Positions 34,666 through 43,312 of a DNA stretch of 64,000 nucleotides are shown in pieces; position 1 is the stretch's first letter; each line of letters opens with the position of its first letter. The stretch comes from CAYOCE01 sp964402405 (GTDB lineage Bacteria; Pseudomonadota; Alphaproteobacteria; UBA7879): contig CAYOCE010000001.1 of the NCBI GenBank assembly GCA_964402405.1, positions 1 through 64,000 of the forward strand. The letters are read 5' to 3'. A model generated the notes under the pieces. That model made no database searches, was not told where the DNA came from, and was given only the letters and a program-made list of their open reading frames with translations. Position numbers and translations under genes: made by a program.

Positions 34666-36471
34666 TCATTTAGTTAAAAGAAATTGAAACATTTTATAGT
34701 CGGGTTTTTTATAATAAGCCTCGAAAAAAGATTTAAATTTTTTACAACACTCAGTATAGTAAGTTTTGTCTTCTAGTAATTTTTCAACAACCTTACTCCC
34801 TTCTTCTATGCGACTAATTTGAAAAGATGCATCCGCCATTTTATCAACATCAATCTGTATATCAGATTTTATGAAAAGAGCAGGTATTCCTCTGGCCGCC
34901 GCACTAAAGCTAACAGAGCTTGAATTGTAAAAAACTAAATAGCATTCGTCAATGAGGGCATCCCAATTTAAATCAGAAATTACAGAATTAATTTTTTTGT
35001 CTTTCAAAGTTTTTTCAATTATTTTTTTTGCATCTTGTGACATATAAGGGTGAAAATTAACAACCAGCGTTATATTTTTTAAAAGAGAATCAGTAAGATT
35101 TTCCATAATTTCAGAGACCTTGTTTACCAGCTCAAGGGAGTCATTTAGCTGAATAGAACAGCTACATAAAATTTTTCTTTTTGTTGATCTAGAAAATTTT
35201 TTAAGATGATCTGTAGCATCTTCTAAAGAAGAAAGCCTAACATTACCCAGCAATTTATAGTCTAAGAATCCTATATCCTTCAATCTTTTTCCAAATATTT
35301 CATCACTTAATAGTATGGTAGGGCTAATTTTTTTACTAATGTAGGCTTGGGATGGGTAACATGTTAAATAATCCTGTGCCACAGGAAAATGTTGATAAGC
35401 AAAAACCTTACCTTTGGGAAACTGCGTACGAAAAGAAAGACTTAAGAGTTTTTCCCAAGGTTGATTTTCATAGGGGTATACTAATGTAATGCTAGACTCT
35501 TCAATTTCTCTGAAAATATTTTGAGAAGCATAATAGGTTTCAAGTGCCAATGACATCCTATAATTTAAGGCATCCTTAAGGCAAAACCACTTCCACAAAC
35601 TTGAAAAATTTATATCGTCAATCTTAAAGCGGTGATTGAAATACCTCAGGAAGCGAAAGGATACGACAAAAGAATAAAGCACTTCCCTAATTTTAACAAA
35701 ATCTTGGATAAATAAAGAACTTTTATTTTCTTTTAAAGAATTTTTTATAATTTTATAAAAAGGAAAATTAAAATCTAAGGGTTTCCCTATCACTGCCAAG
35801 TCAATATTTGATTTTTTTAGATGAGAAAGAAAATCTCCAAAATATCTATCTTTGAAGAATAAATTTTCAGGATTAAATGATTCTAATCCAATCCAATTTA
35901 CACATAAAACCTTAGATTTTTTAACAATAGATAAATCAATGGGTGTCTTATGATAGATTCTTAAAAATTTTAAAATTAAAATTTTCCAAAAAGCTTTAGA
36001 AACTTCTCGCATTTTCCTCCATAAAAATCCCAACATTCTTTTAAGGAGGAAAAAATAATTAATCCTGCTACTTACTTCAAATCCATTATTTTTTAAAATT
36101 TTAGAATAAATAAAAACCTGTTCATCATCATCACAGATAAAAACTACATCTTTATATTTTGGAAGAACCTCCTTGATAATTGCAAGTGAGTTTAAAATGT
36201 ATAAGGAAAAATTTTCAAGGCAAAGATTATTTTCAGCAAGATCGCTGGCGAGCCATAAAGAATCTGAAACATCTGGAATGTTTTTATCTAGATTGATAAG
36301 AGTGTTTTTATATTCTAATAATATCTTTTTTCTGTGAACAGATAGATCCTTGACTGGGACTTTTTTCTTTTTGAGATAGAGAAAATTTTTAATTTTTACG
36401 CCTAAAAAATAAACATGCGTATGTCTTTCATAAGTAAAATTTCCTTTTTTTGTTGAAATAACCAGTGTCAT
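34666..36471 (-). CDS. large GT-B-like polysaccharide biosynthesis protein, uncharacterised
   Basis: 601 residues, not firmly recognised. The C-terminal half has GT-B features: a YPYENQPWEKLL motif, AYQHFP, VVNFHPYMS and the nucleotide-sugar-site-like VFYNSSSVSFSAAARGIPALF near 525-545. The N-terminal half is Lys- and Phe-rich with no known domain and one hydrophobic stretch. It may be a glycosyl- or glycerophosphate-transferase of surface polysaccharide. A protein of similar size lies at 43310-45145. It is more AT-rich than flanking genes. Confidence 0.6.
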   Translation of the reverse strand: MTLVISTKKGNFTYERHTHVYFLGVKIKNFLYLKKKKVPVKDLSVHRKKILLEYKNTLINLDKNIPDVSDSLWLASDLAENNLCLENFSLYILNSLAIIKEVLPKYKDVVFICDDDEQVFIYSKILKNNGFEVSSRINYFFLLKRMLGFLWRKMREVSKAFWKILILKFLRIYHKTPIDLSIVKKSKVLCVNWIGLESFNPENLFFKDRYFGDFLSHLKKSNIDLAVIGKPLDFNFPFYKIIKNSLKENKSSLFIQDFVKIREVLYSFVVSFRFLRYFNHRFKIDDINFSSLWKWFCLKDALNYRMSLALETYYASQNIFREIEESSITLVYPYENQPWEKLLSLSFRTQFPKGKVFAYQHFPVAQDYLTCYPSQAYISKKISPTILLSDEIFGKRLKDIGFLDYKLLGNVRLSSLEDATDHLKKFSRSTKRKILCSCSIQLNDSLELVNKVSEIMENLTDSLLKNITLVVNFHPYMSQDAKKIIEKTLKDKKINSVISDLNWDALIDECYLVFYNSSSVSFSAAARGIPALFIKSDIQIDVDKMADASFQISRIEEGSKVVEKLLEDKTYYTECCKKFKSFFEAYYKKPDYKMFQFLLTK

Positions 36472-36535
36472 TTTATTAATTTATTTTTCAGAAAAAAATA
36501 AATGGTTGCTTAAATTGCATCTATAATTAGAGTTT

Positions 36536-37351
36536 TCATTTTTTAATCAGAGCTCCTCCAAAAGGTAAATACATGAAAAAGCTTGGGTTTTCTTTTTCAA
36601 TAAAATCATCAGTAGCTTTTTTAGCACCAGGAAATTGACTTATTCCATAATCATCCAAACATATTATTCCTCCGTCAACTAATCTGGGATAAAAAAATTC
36701 TAGTGAATTTTTGATTGGCTGGTATAAGTCAACGTCAATATGAACAAAAATAAATTTTTCTTTCTCTATCTCATGAAATTTTGTTGGAATCCATCCTTTA
36801 TAATACTCTATAAATTTAAACTCTTTTAGATTTTTTTTAACTAAATCTAAGCCTGCAGAAAATTGTTTTTTTAAATTTTTTACTTCTTCTTCAGAAATTT
36901 TTTTAATTTCATTCTGGTCTTCCAAATCAATATTTGATAAACCTTCAAATGAATCAAATACAAAAAATTTATTTTTGAAATTATTTTCCTTTAAAATAGT
37001 TGCCAATCCATAAGTAGATTGTCCTTTAAAGCACCCACACTCTACAACATGGCCATTGGTATGATTTTGCAGCGTACTTCTCAATAGCTGGAATAATATA
37101 TAATGCCTTAAGCGCTTTGAAAGATTATCATCATTCTGCTGACTAGTTGCCTTAATAGATTTTTCATATAACCTGACTTCGGGAGAGTTTTTATTATAAA
37201 AACTGAAAAGAGAAAAATCAAAAATATCTATATGGTTTGGTTTTGATTTTTTAATATTTTTCAAACTCATATGATAATTAAGAGATTTTTTATGAAATAA
37301 AATATAAACAATATCGCTTAGTAGGTCTGCAATTTTGGATTTTAAAGTCAT
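36536..37351 (-). CDS. TylF/MycF-type O-methyltransferase
   Basis: 271 residues matching the TylF macrocin O-methyltransferase family, which methylates sugar hydroxyls and is common in polysaccharide loci. Marks are HVVECGCFKGQST near 98-110, FFVFDSFEGLS, FVHIDVDLYQPIKNSLEFFYPRL and GGIICLDDYG with metal-binding aspartates. The N-terminal 80 residues are specific to this protein. Probably decorates a deoxyhexose of the same cluster. Confidence 0.85.
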   Translation of the reverse strand: MTLKSKIADLLSDIVYILFHKKSLNYHMSLKNIKKSKPNHIDIFDFSLFSFYNKNSPEVRLYEKSIKATSQQNDDNLSKRLRHYILFQLLRSTLQNHTNGHVVECGCFKGQSTYGLATILKENNFKNKFFVFDSFEGLSNIDLEDQNEIKKISEEEVKNLKKQFSAGLDLVKKNLKEFKFIEYYKGWIPTKFHEIEKEKFIFVHIDVDLYQPIKNSLEFFYPRLVDGGIICLDDYGISQFPGAKKATDDFIEKENPSFFMYLPFGGALIKK

Positions 37352-37397
37352 TTTTGTTCTTTCCTATTAAAAATGTATATTTTGAAATGTGGTTATT

Positions 37398-38615
37398 TTA
37401 AATTTTTACTTTATTTTTGATAACAGCGTAAAAAAGATCTGCCATAATTTCCATTCCTTTTTCATTTAAATGAACCTCGTCTATAAAATTTGATTTATTA
37501 TGAGAGAGCAGTTTTGGCACTTCAATAATTGATATAGAGTGCTTAGAAGCTAGTTCTCTTATAATATTATTTTCCTTTTGAACTAAATCATGAAATTTAA
37601 TATGGATAGGGCTATTTTTGATTTCGTCATAAAGATAGTAGCAATAAGTTGATAAAATCAATTGGATTTTTTTCCCTTGGCAGACATAAATTAATGTTTC
37701 TAAGTTACGCCTGAATGTGTCTAGTCCCTCAGGGTTTTTTTCCCTATTTATTTTATCATTCTTATTGATATTACGTATAAAATCTTCTTTAATGTTAAAA
37801 TAACTTAGATATTCGCCAACAAGATATCTTAAAACCCATAGCCCAAAAGTAGGTATAAAGCTAGCAACTTTCACTTTTTTGGGATAAGTAGAGGGGATGG
37901 TTTTGCGAAAATGAGAAAAATCTCTTTCAAACCCATCTGTAAGATATCCCCTTACATTAACAAAGGCATGATAAAGAATAATCATATCCGGTTCTGTATC
38001 AATAGTATCAATAAGAAATTTTATTAAAATTTCATTTGTGTTATAAGCTCCCTGAGCACAATTATTTACTTCAATTTTTTTATTTATCTTTTTGAGCTTT
38101 GATTCAAGTATTAAAGGCCAGCTAATAAAATGATTTTCGTTTATTTTTACATAATTACTAGTAGCAGAGTCCCCTAAACAGATAATTCTAAATACATCAG
38201 AAGGCTTAGGAATTTTTACTTCCCTACTACCATCTGGGCCATTTATCTGCCTTAAATTGTTTGTTTTTAGTCCCCCATTCATAAACCCAGCTGCCTCTTC
38301 GCTGCATATCTTTTTATTTGAAGGTGGAATATAGTTTTTTTTGTATACCCACGGTAGATATGGGTGACTTTCGAAGGGAAGATCCTCCTCCTTTAAGGGA
38401 AATTTTTTAGGAAGATCCTTCCCATGCCATTTTCTATAAATATATCTAAAGGAAATTTCATATAATATGAAAAAAGAGAGCATTATAATAATACTAAAAA
38501 AAGAAAAATAATTCATATATAAGAAAAAAATTCCTACTAAGAAAAAACTTATAAAATAAAAAAGATATTTTCTTTTTTCTGGCTTAACTAAAAAATGTAC
38601 TGTTTTTTTTATCAT
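37398..38615 (-). CDS. membrane-anchored SGNH/GDSL hydrolase-like protein
   Basis: 405 residues. Two adjacent N-terminal membrane helices (about 15-60) are followed by a periplasmic or cytosolic SGNH domain. Block I is ICLGDSATSN near 147, block II an asparagine and glycine in NNCAQGAYN, block III-like YHAFVNV, and block V is DEVHLNEKG near the C-terminus, giving a Ser-Asp-His triad. Such proteins add or remove acyl groups on polysaccharides. The membrane anchor suggests work on lipid-linked or exported glycans. Confidence 0.75.
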   Translation of the reverse strand: MIKKTVHFLVKPEKRKYLFYFISFFLVGIFFLYMNYFSFFSIIIMLSFFILYEISFRYIYRKWHGKDLPKKFPLKEEDLPFESHPYLPWVYKKNYIPPSNKKICSEEAAGFMNGGLKTNNLRQINGPDGSREVKIPKPSDVFRIICLGDSATSNYVKINENHFISWPLILESKLKKINKKIEVNNCAQGAYNTNEILIKFLIDTIDTEPDMIILYHAFVNVRGYLTDGFERDFSHFRKTIPSTYPKKVKVASFIPTFGLWVLRYLVGEYLSYFNIKEDFIRNINKNDKINREKNPEGLDTFRRNLETLIYVCQGKKIQLILSTYCYYLYDEIKNSPIHIKFHDLVQKENNIIRELASKHSISIIEVPKLLSHNKSNFIDEVHLNEKGMEIMADLFYAVIKNKVKI

Positions 38616-38616
38616 T

Positions 38617-39222
38617 TCAATATCTAATCCAAATTGATTTTTTATAAACAGACCTTAAAGGGGATAAAAATAAATTTTCTGTATCAATAAATTTATTTTT
38701 TTCCTCTCCAACAACTAACATGTATATTTTTGAAGCCTGCAGAAGTGTTCCTTCTGTTAAGCTTATCCTATTAGGATTTTGCTTCTTTGTTTTAAAAATT
38801 TCGGTTCTCTTATTTTTCCAATCTTGGGCCTCTTCAGGAAACAAGGACGCCACATGCCCATCTTTACCCATACTTAGGATTGTTATTGTTGGAAATCCTT
38901 GCATTTGCGCAAGAAGCTCTTCATTTAAGGAGCAATAATTGTAGTTAGGTAGAAAATCTAAGAAATACTGTTTCAATTGTCTTTCATTGCTCATCTCATG
39001 GTCCGAAGATACACAACGCTCATCAGTTAGTCCAATCGTAATTTTGTCCCAAGGGGCATTTATTGATATAAGATAAGGAAAAAACAGTTTAATGCTATTT
39101 CCCCCAGGTAGAATTAAAACAGCATGACCAGAGGTTTTGATGCACTGAATCAAATCTTTTTCAATCTCTTGTTTTAGAAACTCTCCCGCTTCTTGGACAG
39201 TTTGAAATCTGTAATCTTCCAT
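38617..39222 (-). CDS. 6-phosphogluconolactonase/NagB-like sugar isomerase
   Basis: 201 residues of the Pgl/NagB fold: VLILPGGNSIKLFFPYL, TIGLTDERCVSSDHEMSNERQL and LSMGKDGHVASLFPE. These are core motifs of 6-phosphogluconolactonase. The protein is shorter than true Pgl (about 230-250), and it lies in a polysaccharide operon with a HAD phosphatase, aldolase and KdsB-like gene. I infer a sugar-phosphate isomerase or lactonase role in making a nucleotide sugar rather than the pentose pathway. Confidence 0.75.
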   Translation of the reverse strand: MEDYRFQTVQEAGEFLKQEIEKDLIQCIKTSGHAVLILPGGNSIKLFFPYLISINAPWDKITIGLTDERCVSSDHEMSNERQLKQYFLDFLPNYNYCSLNEELLAQMQGFPTITILSMGKDGHVASLFPEEAQDWKNKRTEIFKTKKQNPNRISLTEGTLLQASKIYMLVVGEEKNKFIDTENLFLSPLRSVYKKSIWIRY

Positions 39223-39869
39223 TAGTTTAAATCTTTAAAGCTCTCTATTATAGGGATAGACAAATCAAAAGGACTTACTTCTCCTTTAGGAACTCGTCCA
39301 ATAAATAATACATTCATCGCCGTGGCAGCCTTAAAATCACTTACACTATCACCTACAAAAATTGCCTCTTCTCTGCCCAAATTACACTCTCGCATAATAT
39401 TCTTACCCACTACACTTTTTTCATGGGGAGAGCCATATATGCCCTGAAAACTATTTAATAAGTTTCTTTTGTCGCAAATGGTAAGGAGCTCTTCCTGAGG
39501 GGTTGCTGATAGTAAAAAAACAGGAATCTTATCAGCTGTCATTTTCCTCAAAAAGCTATTAACTCCTTCAACAAAAGGGCAACCCAGAATTTTTTGAAAA
39601 ACGATGTCCGAAAATTTCTTTGATAGCTCTAATTTTTCGCTATCTTGACATTCTCTATTCAAAAAAAGCTTGTGTATGGCTTCGAACTTTTTAGCCCGAT
39701 TAACTCCTTGGTATCTAATGTGGTATTCTCTCGCCTTTTCTGCAATCTCGGAACTATAGGGCAAGTATAGGTCATAGAACGCCTGAGTTTTAATATCTGC
39801 CGATTCTAAGACCACTCCATCAAAATCTAAAAAAACACTTTTAAGGTTTTTGGGGAGTATATTTTTCAT
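39222..39869 (-). CDS. HAD-family phosphatase
   Basis: 215 residues. The nucleophile motif FLDFDGVVLES lies near residue 14, motif II is VFLLSATP near 107, and the closing FVGDSVSDFKAA near 167 supplies the metal-binding aspartates. A cap domain lies between. It overlaps both neighbours, and probably dephosphorylates a sugar-phosphate intermediate, as KdsC does in Kdo synthesis. Confidence 0.82.
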   Translation of the reverse strand: MKNILPKNLKSVFLDFDGVVLESADIKTQAFYDLYLPYSSEIAEKAREYHIRYQGVNRAKKFEAIHKLFLNRECQDSEKLELSKKFSDIVFQKILGCPFVEGVNSFLRKMTADKIPVFLLSATPQEELLTICDKRNLLNSFQGIYGSPHEKSVVGKNIMRECNLGREEAIFVGDSVSDFKAATAMNVLFIGRVPKGEVSPFDLSIPIIESFKDLN

Positions 39870-40734
39870 GTATTTCTTCCATGCAATTTAAAATTCCCTG
39901 ACCAAATTCCAGATACTCTCGACTTACTAGCTTTTTAGAAATTTGCGGCTTAAAAACATACGGAGTGAATTTATAATGGCCATGTAGTCTATCAATTTCG
40001 GGTTTTTGTGTTTCAATCTTAATATCTCCGCCAAGCATCTCGTTAATTATATTTAGTAACTCCCCACGGCTAATGTGCTGATAACCTGTTAGCATAACAT
40101 GAGTGTTTTTATAATTTTCTGCAAGGATATCCACACTCATGCGCGCTGCATCATAAACATGAATATAATCTCTTTTTTCATCACTGCCATATCCAAGCTT
40201 GATAGTCTTTTCTATAATTGCCTGCTTAATAATACGATGGATTAAATTTCGTTCGTCTGCTCGGGGACCATAAAGTGATCCATATCTTAAAATCGTATAG
40301 TTAATCCCAAAATTCTTTTGATACTCTTCAATGATAATTTCACAAGCTTGTTTACTTGCTCTATAAAAACCACCCACATTAGAATATACATAAATTGTGG
40401 ATGCAAAAACAAACCGTTCCACACCATGCTTATGACAAGATTCTAGAATATTTATTGTTCCTTGTATATTCAGGGAAAGGGTTTTTTTCGGCTCTTCAAA
40501 ACCTATCCCTATATCTGCTTGCCCAGCTAAGTGATATATATAATCTTTCCCTTCAATTGCTTTATCAACCAAATCTTGATCGAGAATACTTCCCTGAACA
40601 AAGCTTTGTTTGTCATTAACAAATTTAGAAGGTTGAATATCAAAAATAGTTGTTTCTATACCAGCGTTTGTGAGGGCATCTGCTACATGACTACCAACAA
40701 ACCCAGATCCACCAAATACTATTGCTTTTTTCAT
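39841..40734 (-). CDS. NAD-dependent sugar epimerase/reductase (SDR)
   Basis: About 297 residues. Rossmann motif AIVFGGSGFVGSHVADAL, HLAGQADIGIGFEEP, ASTIYVYS and the catalytic YRASK, then GYGSDEKRDYIHVYDAA. I start it at ATG 40734, with AGGTG about 7 nt upstream; the longer frame begins inside the preceding gene. Part of the aldolase/KdsB-like module, where it may set the stereochemistry or oxidation state of the sugar. Confidence 0.82.
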   Translation of the reverse strand: MKKAIVFGGSGFVGSHVADALTNAGIETTIFDIQPSKFVNDKQSFVQGSILDQDLVDKAIEGKDYIYHLAGQADIGIGFEEPKKTLSLNIQGTINILESCHKHGVERFVFASTIYVYSNVGGFYRASKQACEIIIEEYQKNFGINYTILRYGSLYGPRADERNLIHRIIKQAIIEKTIKLGYGSDEKRDYIHVYDAARMSVDILAENYKNTHVMLTGYQHISRGELLNIINEMLGGDIKIETQKPEIDRLHGHYKFTPYVFKPQISKKLVSREYLEFGQGILNCMEEIHEKYTPQKP

Positions 40735-40735
40735 T

Positions 40736-41695
40736 TTAACACCTAGTAAAATTAAATTCATTGAGAGGCCTCAATAAAGGCTCCCCCTTTAAAAAACGCA
40801 CCACATCTTCAACAACTTGCTCCTCCATAAGATCTCTTACTTCTTGTGCTAAAGAACCCAAATGAGAAGTTAGCAAACAATTCTCTAGTTCAGTTAATCT
40901 ACCTTGATAGGGCTCAGTTTCAAACACATCTATTGCTGCCCCTGCCAGATGATTACTCTTAAGCATTTGATATAGTATAGATTCATCTACAATACCACCC
41001 CGAGATGTATTAACAAAATAGCTTTCTTTTTTCATAAGACTTAAGAGTTTTCCTCCTACTAAGCCCTTGGTTTTAGCATTTAAGGGTAGATGAAGGGAAA
41101 TAAGATCACTTTCTCGAAAAAGATGTTCGATACTGCATTTGGTTGCATGCTCAGTAAACTCCACGTAGGGATCATAAAATAAAATATCTGACGAAGGGAC
41201 TATCAATTTAATAAGTTGTATAATTTTAGCGCCGATTTTGCCTGCGCCAACAATTCCTACTTTTAATGAAGATAGCATATGTCCCATAGGACGATGCCAA
41301 ATTTTTTGATGCATTTTTCGATCTGAAGCTGAAATTTGTTTCAAAAGGTTGAGAATAAGAGCAAGTGTAAATTCAGGTACCGCTTCAGAGGGAGCGTCTG
41401 GTGTGTAGCTTATACTGATCTTTTTCTCTTTAGCAGCCTCAAGATCAATGCTATCTACCCCCACACCTACACGAGCAATAAGTTTCAAATGAGGGGCATG
41501 CTCAATCACAGATCGAGTGATTTTTTCTGTTCCAGCAATCAAAACATCTGCATCAGAAATATGCTCGATAAAATCCTTTTCCGTATAGCGAATTCCCTCT
41601 GTATTTAAAAAGACATTTCCAAAATTTTGTAATTCTTTTAAAAGGTTAGGGGATTTACTACAAAATCCTATATTAGATACAAGAATATTATGCAT
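40736..41695 (-). CDS. D-isomer 2-hydroxyacid dehydrogenase family protein
   Basis: 319 residues. NAD-binding KVGIVGAGKIGAKII near 150, the substrate arginine region ARVGVGVDSID near 75, SRGGIVDE, and the catalytic His in LTSHLGS near 283. It resembles phosphoglycerate dehydrogenase, but its place between a SDR and a KdsB-like gene suggests oxidation or reduction of a 2-keto or 2-hydroxy sugar acid. Overlaps the upstream gene by 8 nt. Confidence 0.83.
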   Translation of the reverse strand: MHNILVSNIGFCSKSPNLLKELQNFGNVFLNTEGIRYTEKDFIEHISDADVLIAGTEKITRSVIEHAPHLKLIARVGVGVDSIDLEAAKEKKISISYTPDAPSEAVPEFTLALILNLLKQISASDRKMHQKIWHRPMGHMLSSLKVGIVGAGKIGAKIIQLIKLIVPSSDILFYDPYVEFTEHATKCSIEHLFRESDLISLHLPLNAKTKGLVGGKLLSLMKKESYFVNTSRGGIVDESILYQMLKSNHLAGAAIDVFETEPYQGRLTELENCLLTSHLGSLAQEVRDLMEEQVVEDVVRFLKGEPLLRPLNEFNFTRC

Positions 41696-42446
41696 ATTTT
41701 TTTACTAATTCATCCTGTAATAAAATTTTAGAAGCACGCTCTAAATCATAGGGCACATCAACTGCAACTGTTTCTTGATCTGTGTAGACAACCCTCAAGG
41801 GTTTTCCGTGCTCAAGGATTCTTAACATATCAATTGATTCCACTTTTTCCAAAGGTGTTTGGGGTAAATTACTAAATTCATTAAGAAAAATTCGCGAAAA
41901 GCCTATAACTCCAGTTTGTTGATAAATAATAGCTCCCTTATCCCTGTAAGTTGATGGTATCGGTGCTCGAGAAAAATAAAGGGCTCGTTGATCAGGAGAA
42001 GAAACCACTTTCACAACATTTGGATCTTCATGATCTGCCGTAGTATAAATTCTTGATAAAAGATTAACTACAGGAAGGTAATTGTTCTCATAATCATTGA
42101 TCACAGCATCAATCATATCGGGCGTAACAAGAATTTCATCACCCTGAACCATTATAATAAAATCTTTATCACTTAAACTAAAATCAAGTTTTTCAATTGC
42201 CTCACTGACCCGATCTGTGCAGCGTTCATGCTTATCACTTGTCATAATCACTGGAATATCATATTGTTCGCAAACTTGCTGTATTTCCTTATCGCAAGTA
42301 GCAACACCAACATAGTCAAGTTGGGGGGAAAGGCAACAACGCTTTGCAACATGTATAACAACTGGAATATTCAAAGCCTTAGCAAGTGGTTTTCCGGGAA
42401 ATCTTGAAGATCCCATCCGGGCGGGTATGATGCAAATTTTTTTCAT
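41688..42446 (-). CDS. KdsB-like CMP-sugar (ulosonic acid) cytidylyltransferase
   Basis: 252 residues closely resembling 3-deoxy-manno-octulosonate cytidylyltransferase: IIPARMGSSRFPGKPLA, VATCDKEI, the CTDRVSEA segment (TDR conserved), FIIMVQGDEILVTPDMID, YFSRAPIP and LEKVESIDMLRILEHG. It activates a 2-keto-3-deoxy sugar acid as CMP derivative. Its position in the capsule-type operon beside an HpaI aldolase suggests a substrate other than core Kdo. A second, genuine kdsB elsewhere in the genome is expected. Confidence 0.83.
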   Translation of the reverse strand: MKKICIIPARMGSSRFPGKPLAKALNIPVVIHVAKRCCLSPQLDYVGVATCDKEIQQVCEQYDIPVIMTSDKHERCTDRVSEAIEKLDFSLSDKDFIIMVQGDEILVTPDMIDAVINDYENNYLPVVNLLSRIYTTADHEDPNVVKVVSSPDQRALYFSRAPIPSTYRDKGAIIYQQTGVIGFSRIFLNEFSNLPQTPLEKVESIDMLRILEHGKPLRVVYTDQETVAVDVPYDLERASKILLQDELVKKYA

Positions 42447-43150
42447 TTCTTAATACCTTGTAAAGAGCATCTTAAAGCAACAATATCTGTACCGTAGGCA
42501 ATGAAATCATACCCTTCTTCAACACGTTTTTTTAATGAGTCTAGGTTTGGCTCTACCTGATGGTACCCAATCATCTTTTTACTTTTTCTTGTTTCTTCGA
42601 CTATTGAATTACATATATCTTTAAACGCAAAATCTTCAAAACATCCGGCTTTTCCAAGACTTGCCGTTAGATCATAAGGACCAATCATGATCCCATCTAA
42701 AAATTGAGAAGAAATAATATTTTTTATATTTTCAGCACCCACTTTTGTTTCAATTTGGGCAATAAGAATTGGTTTAAATTCACTAAAATATTTCTCTAAA
42801 TTTTCTCCCCAGGCATTTGCCCGCATGAGACCTAAACCCCTTTTTCCTTTTGGAGGAAAAAAACAATGTTCTGCAAATTCATCAAATTTTTCTAATGACT
42901 CTACGACGGGCACCAATAGCCCCACCGCTCCCGAATCTAATAGACGCCTTGCTAAATAAGGGTCTGCTGAAGGCAATCTTACAAGGGGTTTCGTATTATG
43001 CCGTTCGGCTGCTATAAAAATAGATTCGGCTTCTTGGGTTGTAATGCAAGAATGCTCAAGATCAACAACTATCCAATCAAATCCCAAGCTCGCCATAGCA
43101 ATAGTCACTTGTGGGGATGGAAGCTGTTGCCACGCAGCAAGAATAGTCAT
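42443..43150 (-). CDS. HpcH/HpaI-type aldolase
   Basis: 235 residues of the class II pyruvate-dependent aldolase family: FDWIVVDLEHS near 24-34, ARRLLDSGAVGLLVP, PPKGKRGLGLMRANAWG and LIAQIETKVGAENI (metal-site Glu) followed by GIMIGPYDLTASLG. These enzymes join or split pyruvate and an aldehyde to give 2-keto-3-deoxy acids. Next to a KdsB-like CMP-transferase (4-nt overlap) it may build the ulosonic-acid skeleton. The direction is inferred. Confidence 0.83.
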   Translation of the reverse strand: MTILAAWQQLPSPQVTIAMASLGFDWIVVDLEHSCITTQEAESIFIAAERHNTKPLVRLPSADPYLARRLLDSGAVGLLVPVVESLEKFDEFAEHCFFPPKGKRGLGLMRANAWGENLEKYFSEFKPILIAQIETKVGAENIKNIISSQFLDGIMIGPYDLTASLGKAGCFEDFAFKDICNSIVEETRKSKKMIGYHQVEPNLDSLKKRVEEGYDFIAYGTDIVALRCSLQGIKK

Positions 43151-43312
43151 CTATATCTCTCTCTTTAAAATTGCTTTGATCCACGCCCAAAAATAACTTT
43201 TATTATTGGCATACATTTCAAGAAACTCTTTTCTAACACTTTGTATCTTCTCATCATACCACCATTTTTTATATCATTCATTTTTTAAATTCCACTTAGT
43301 AAATAAAGCCTA
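43151..43312 (-). pseudogene. remnant of a C-terminal coding segment
   Basis: On the minus strand, 43273 to 43151 is an open frame of 40 codons with protein-like composition (YKKWWYDEKIQS, then FLEMYANNKSYFWAWIKAIL) and a normal stop. It has no start codon near its beginning. It is preceded in the same frame by a TGA at 43274-43276 and 11 more sense codons back to the stop of the 613-codon gene. It looks like the tail of a lost gene or of an earlier longer neighbour. Confidence 0.4.

Noticed and set aside
38617..39222. Housekeeping 6-phosphogluconolactonase of the pentose phosphate pathway
   Set aside because: Motifs fit, but the protein is short and lies in the middle of a tightly packed glycan operon without zwf or gnd, so a sugar-biosynthesis role is more likely.
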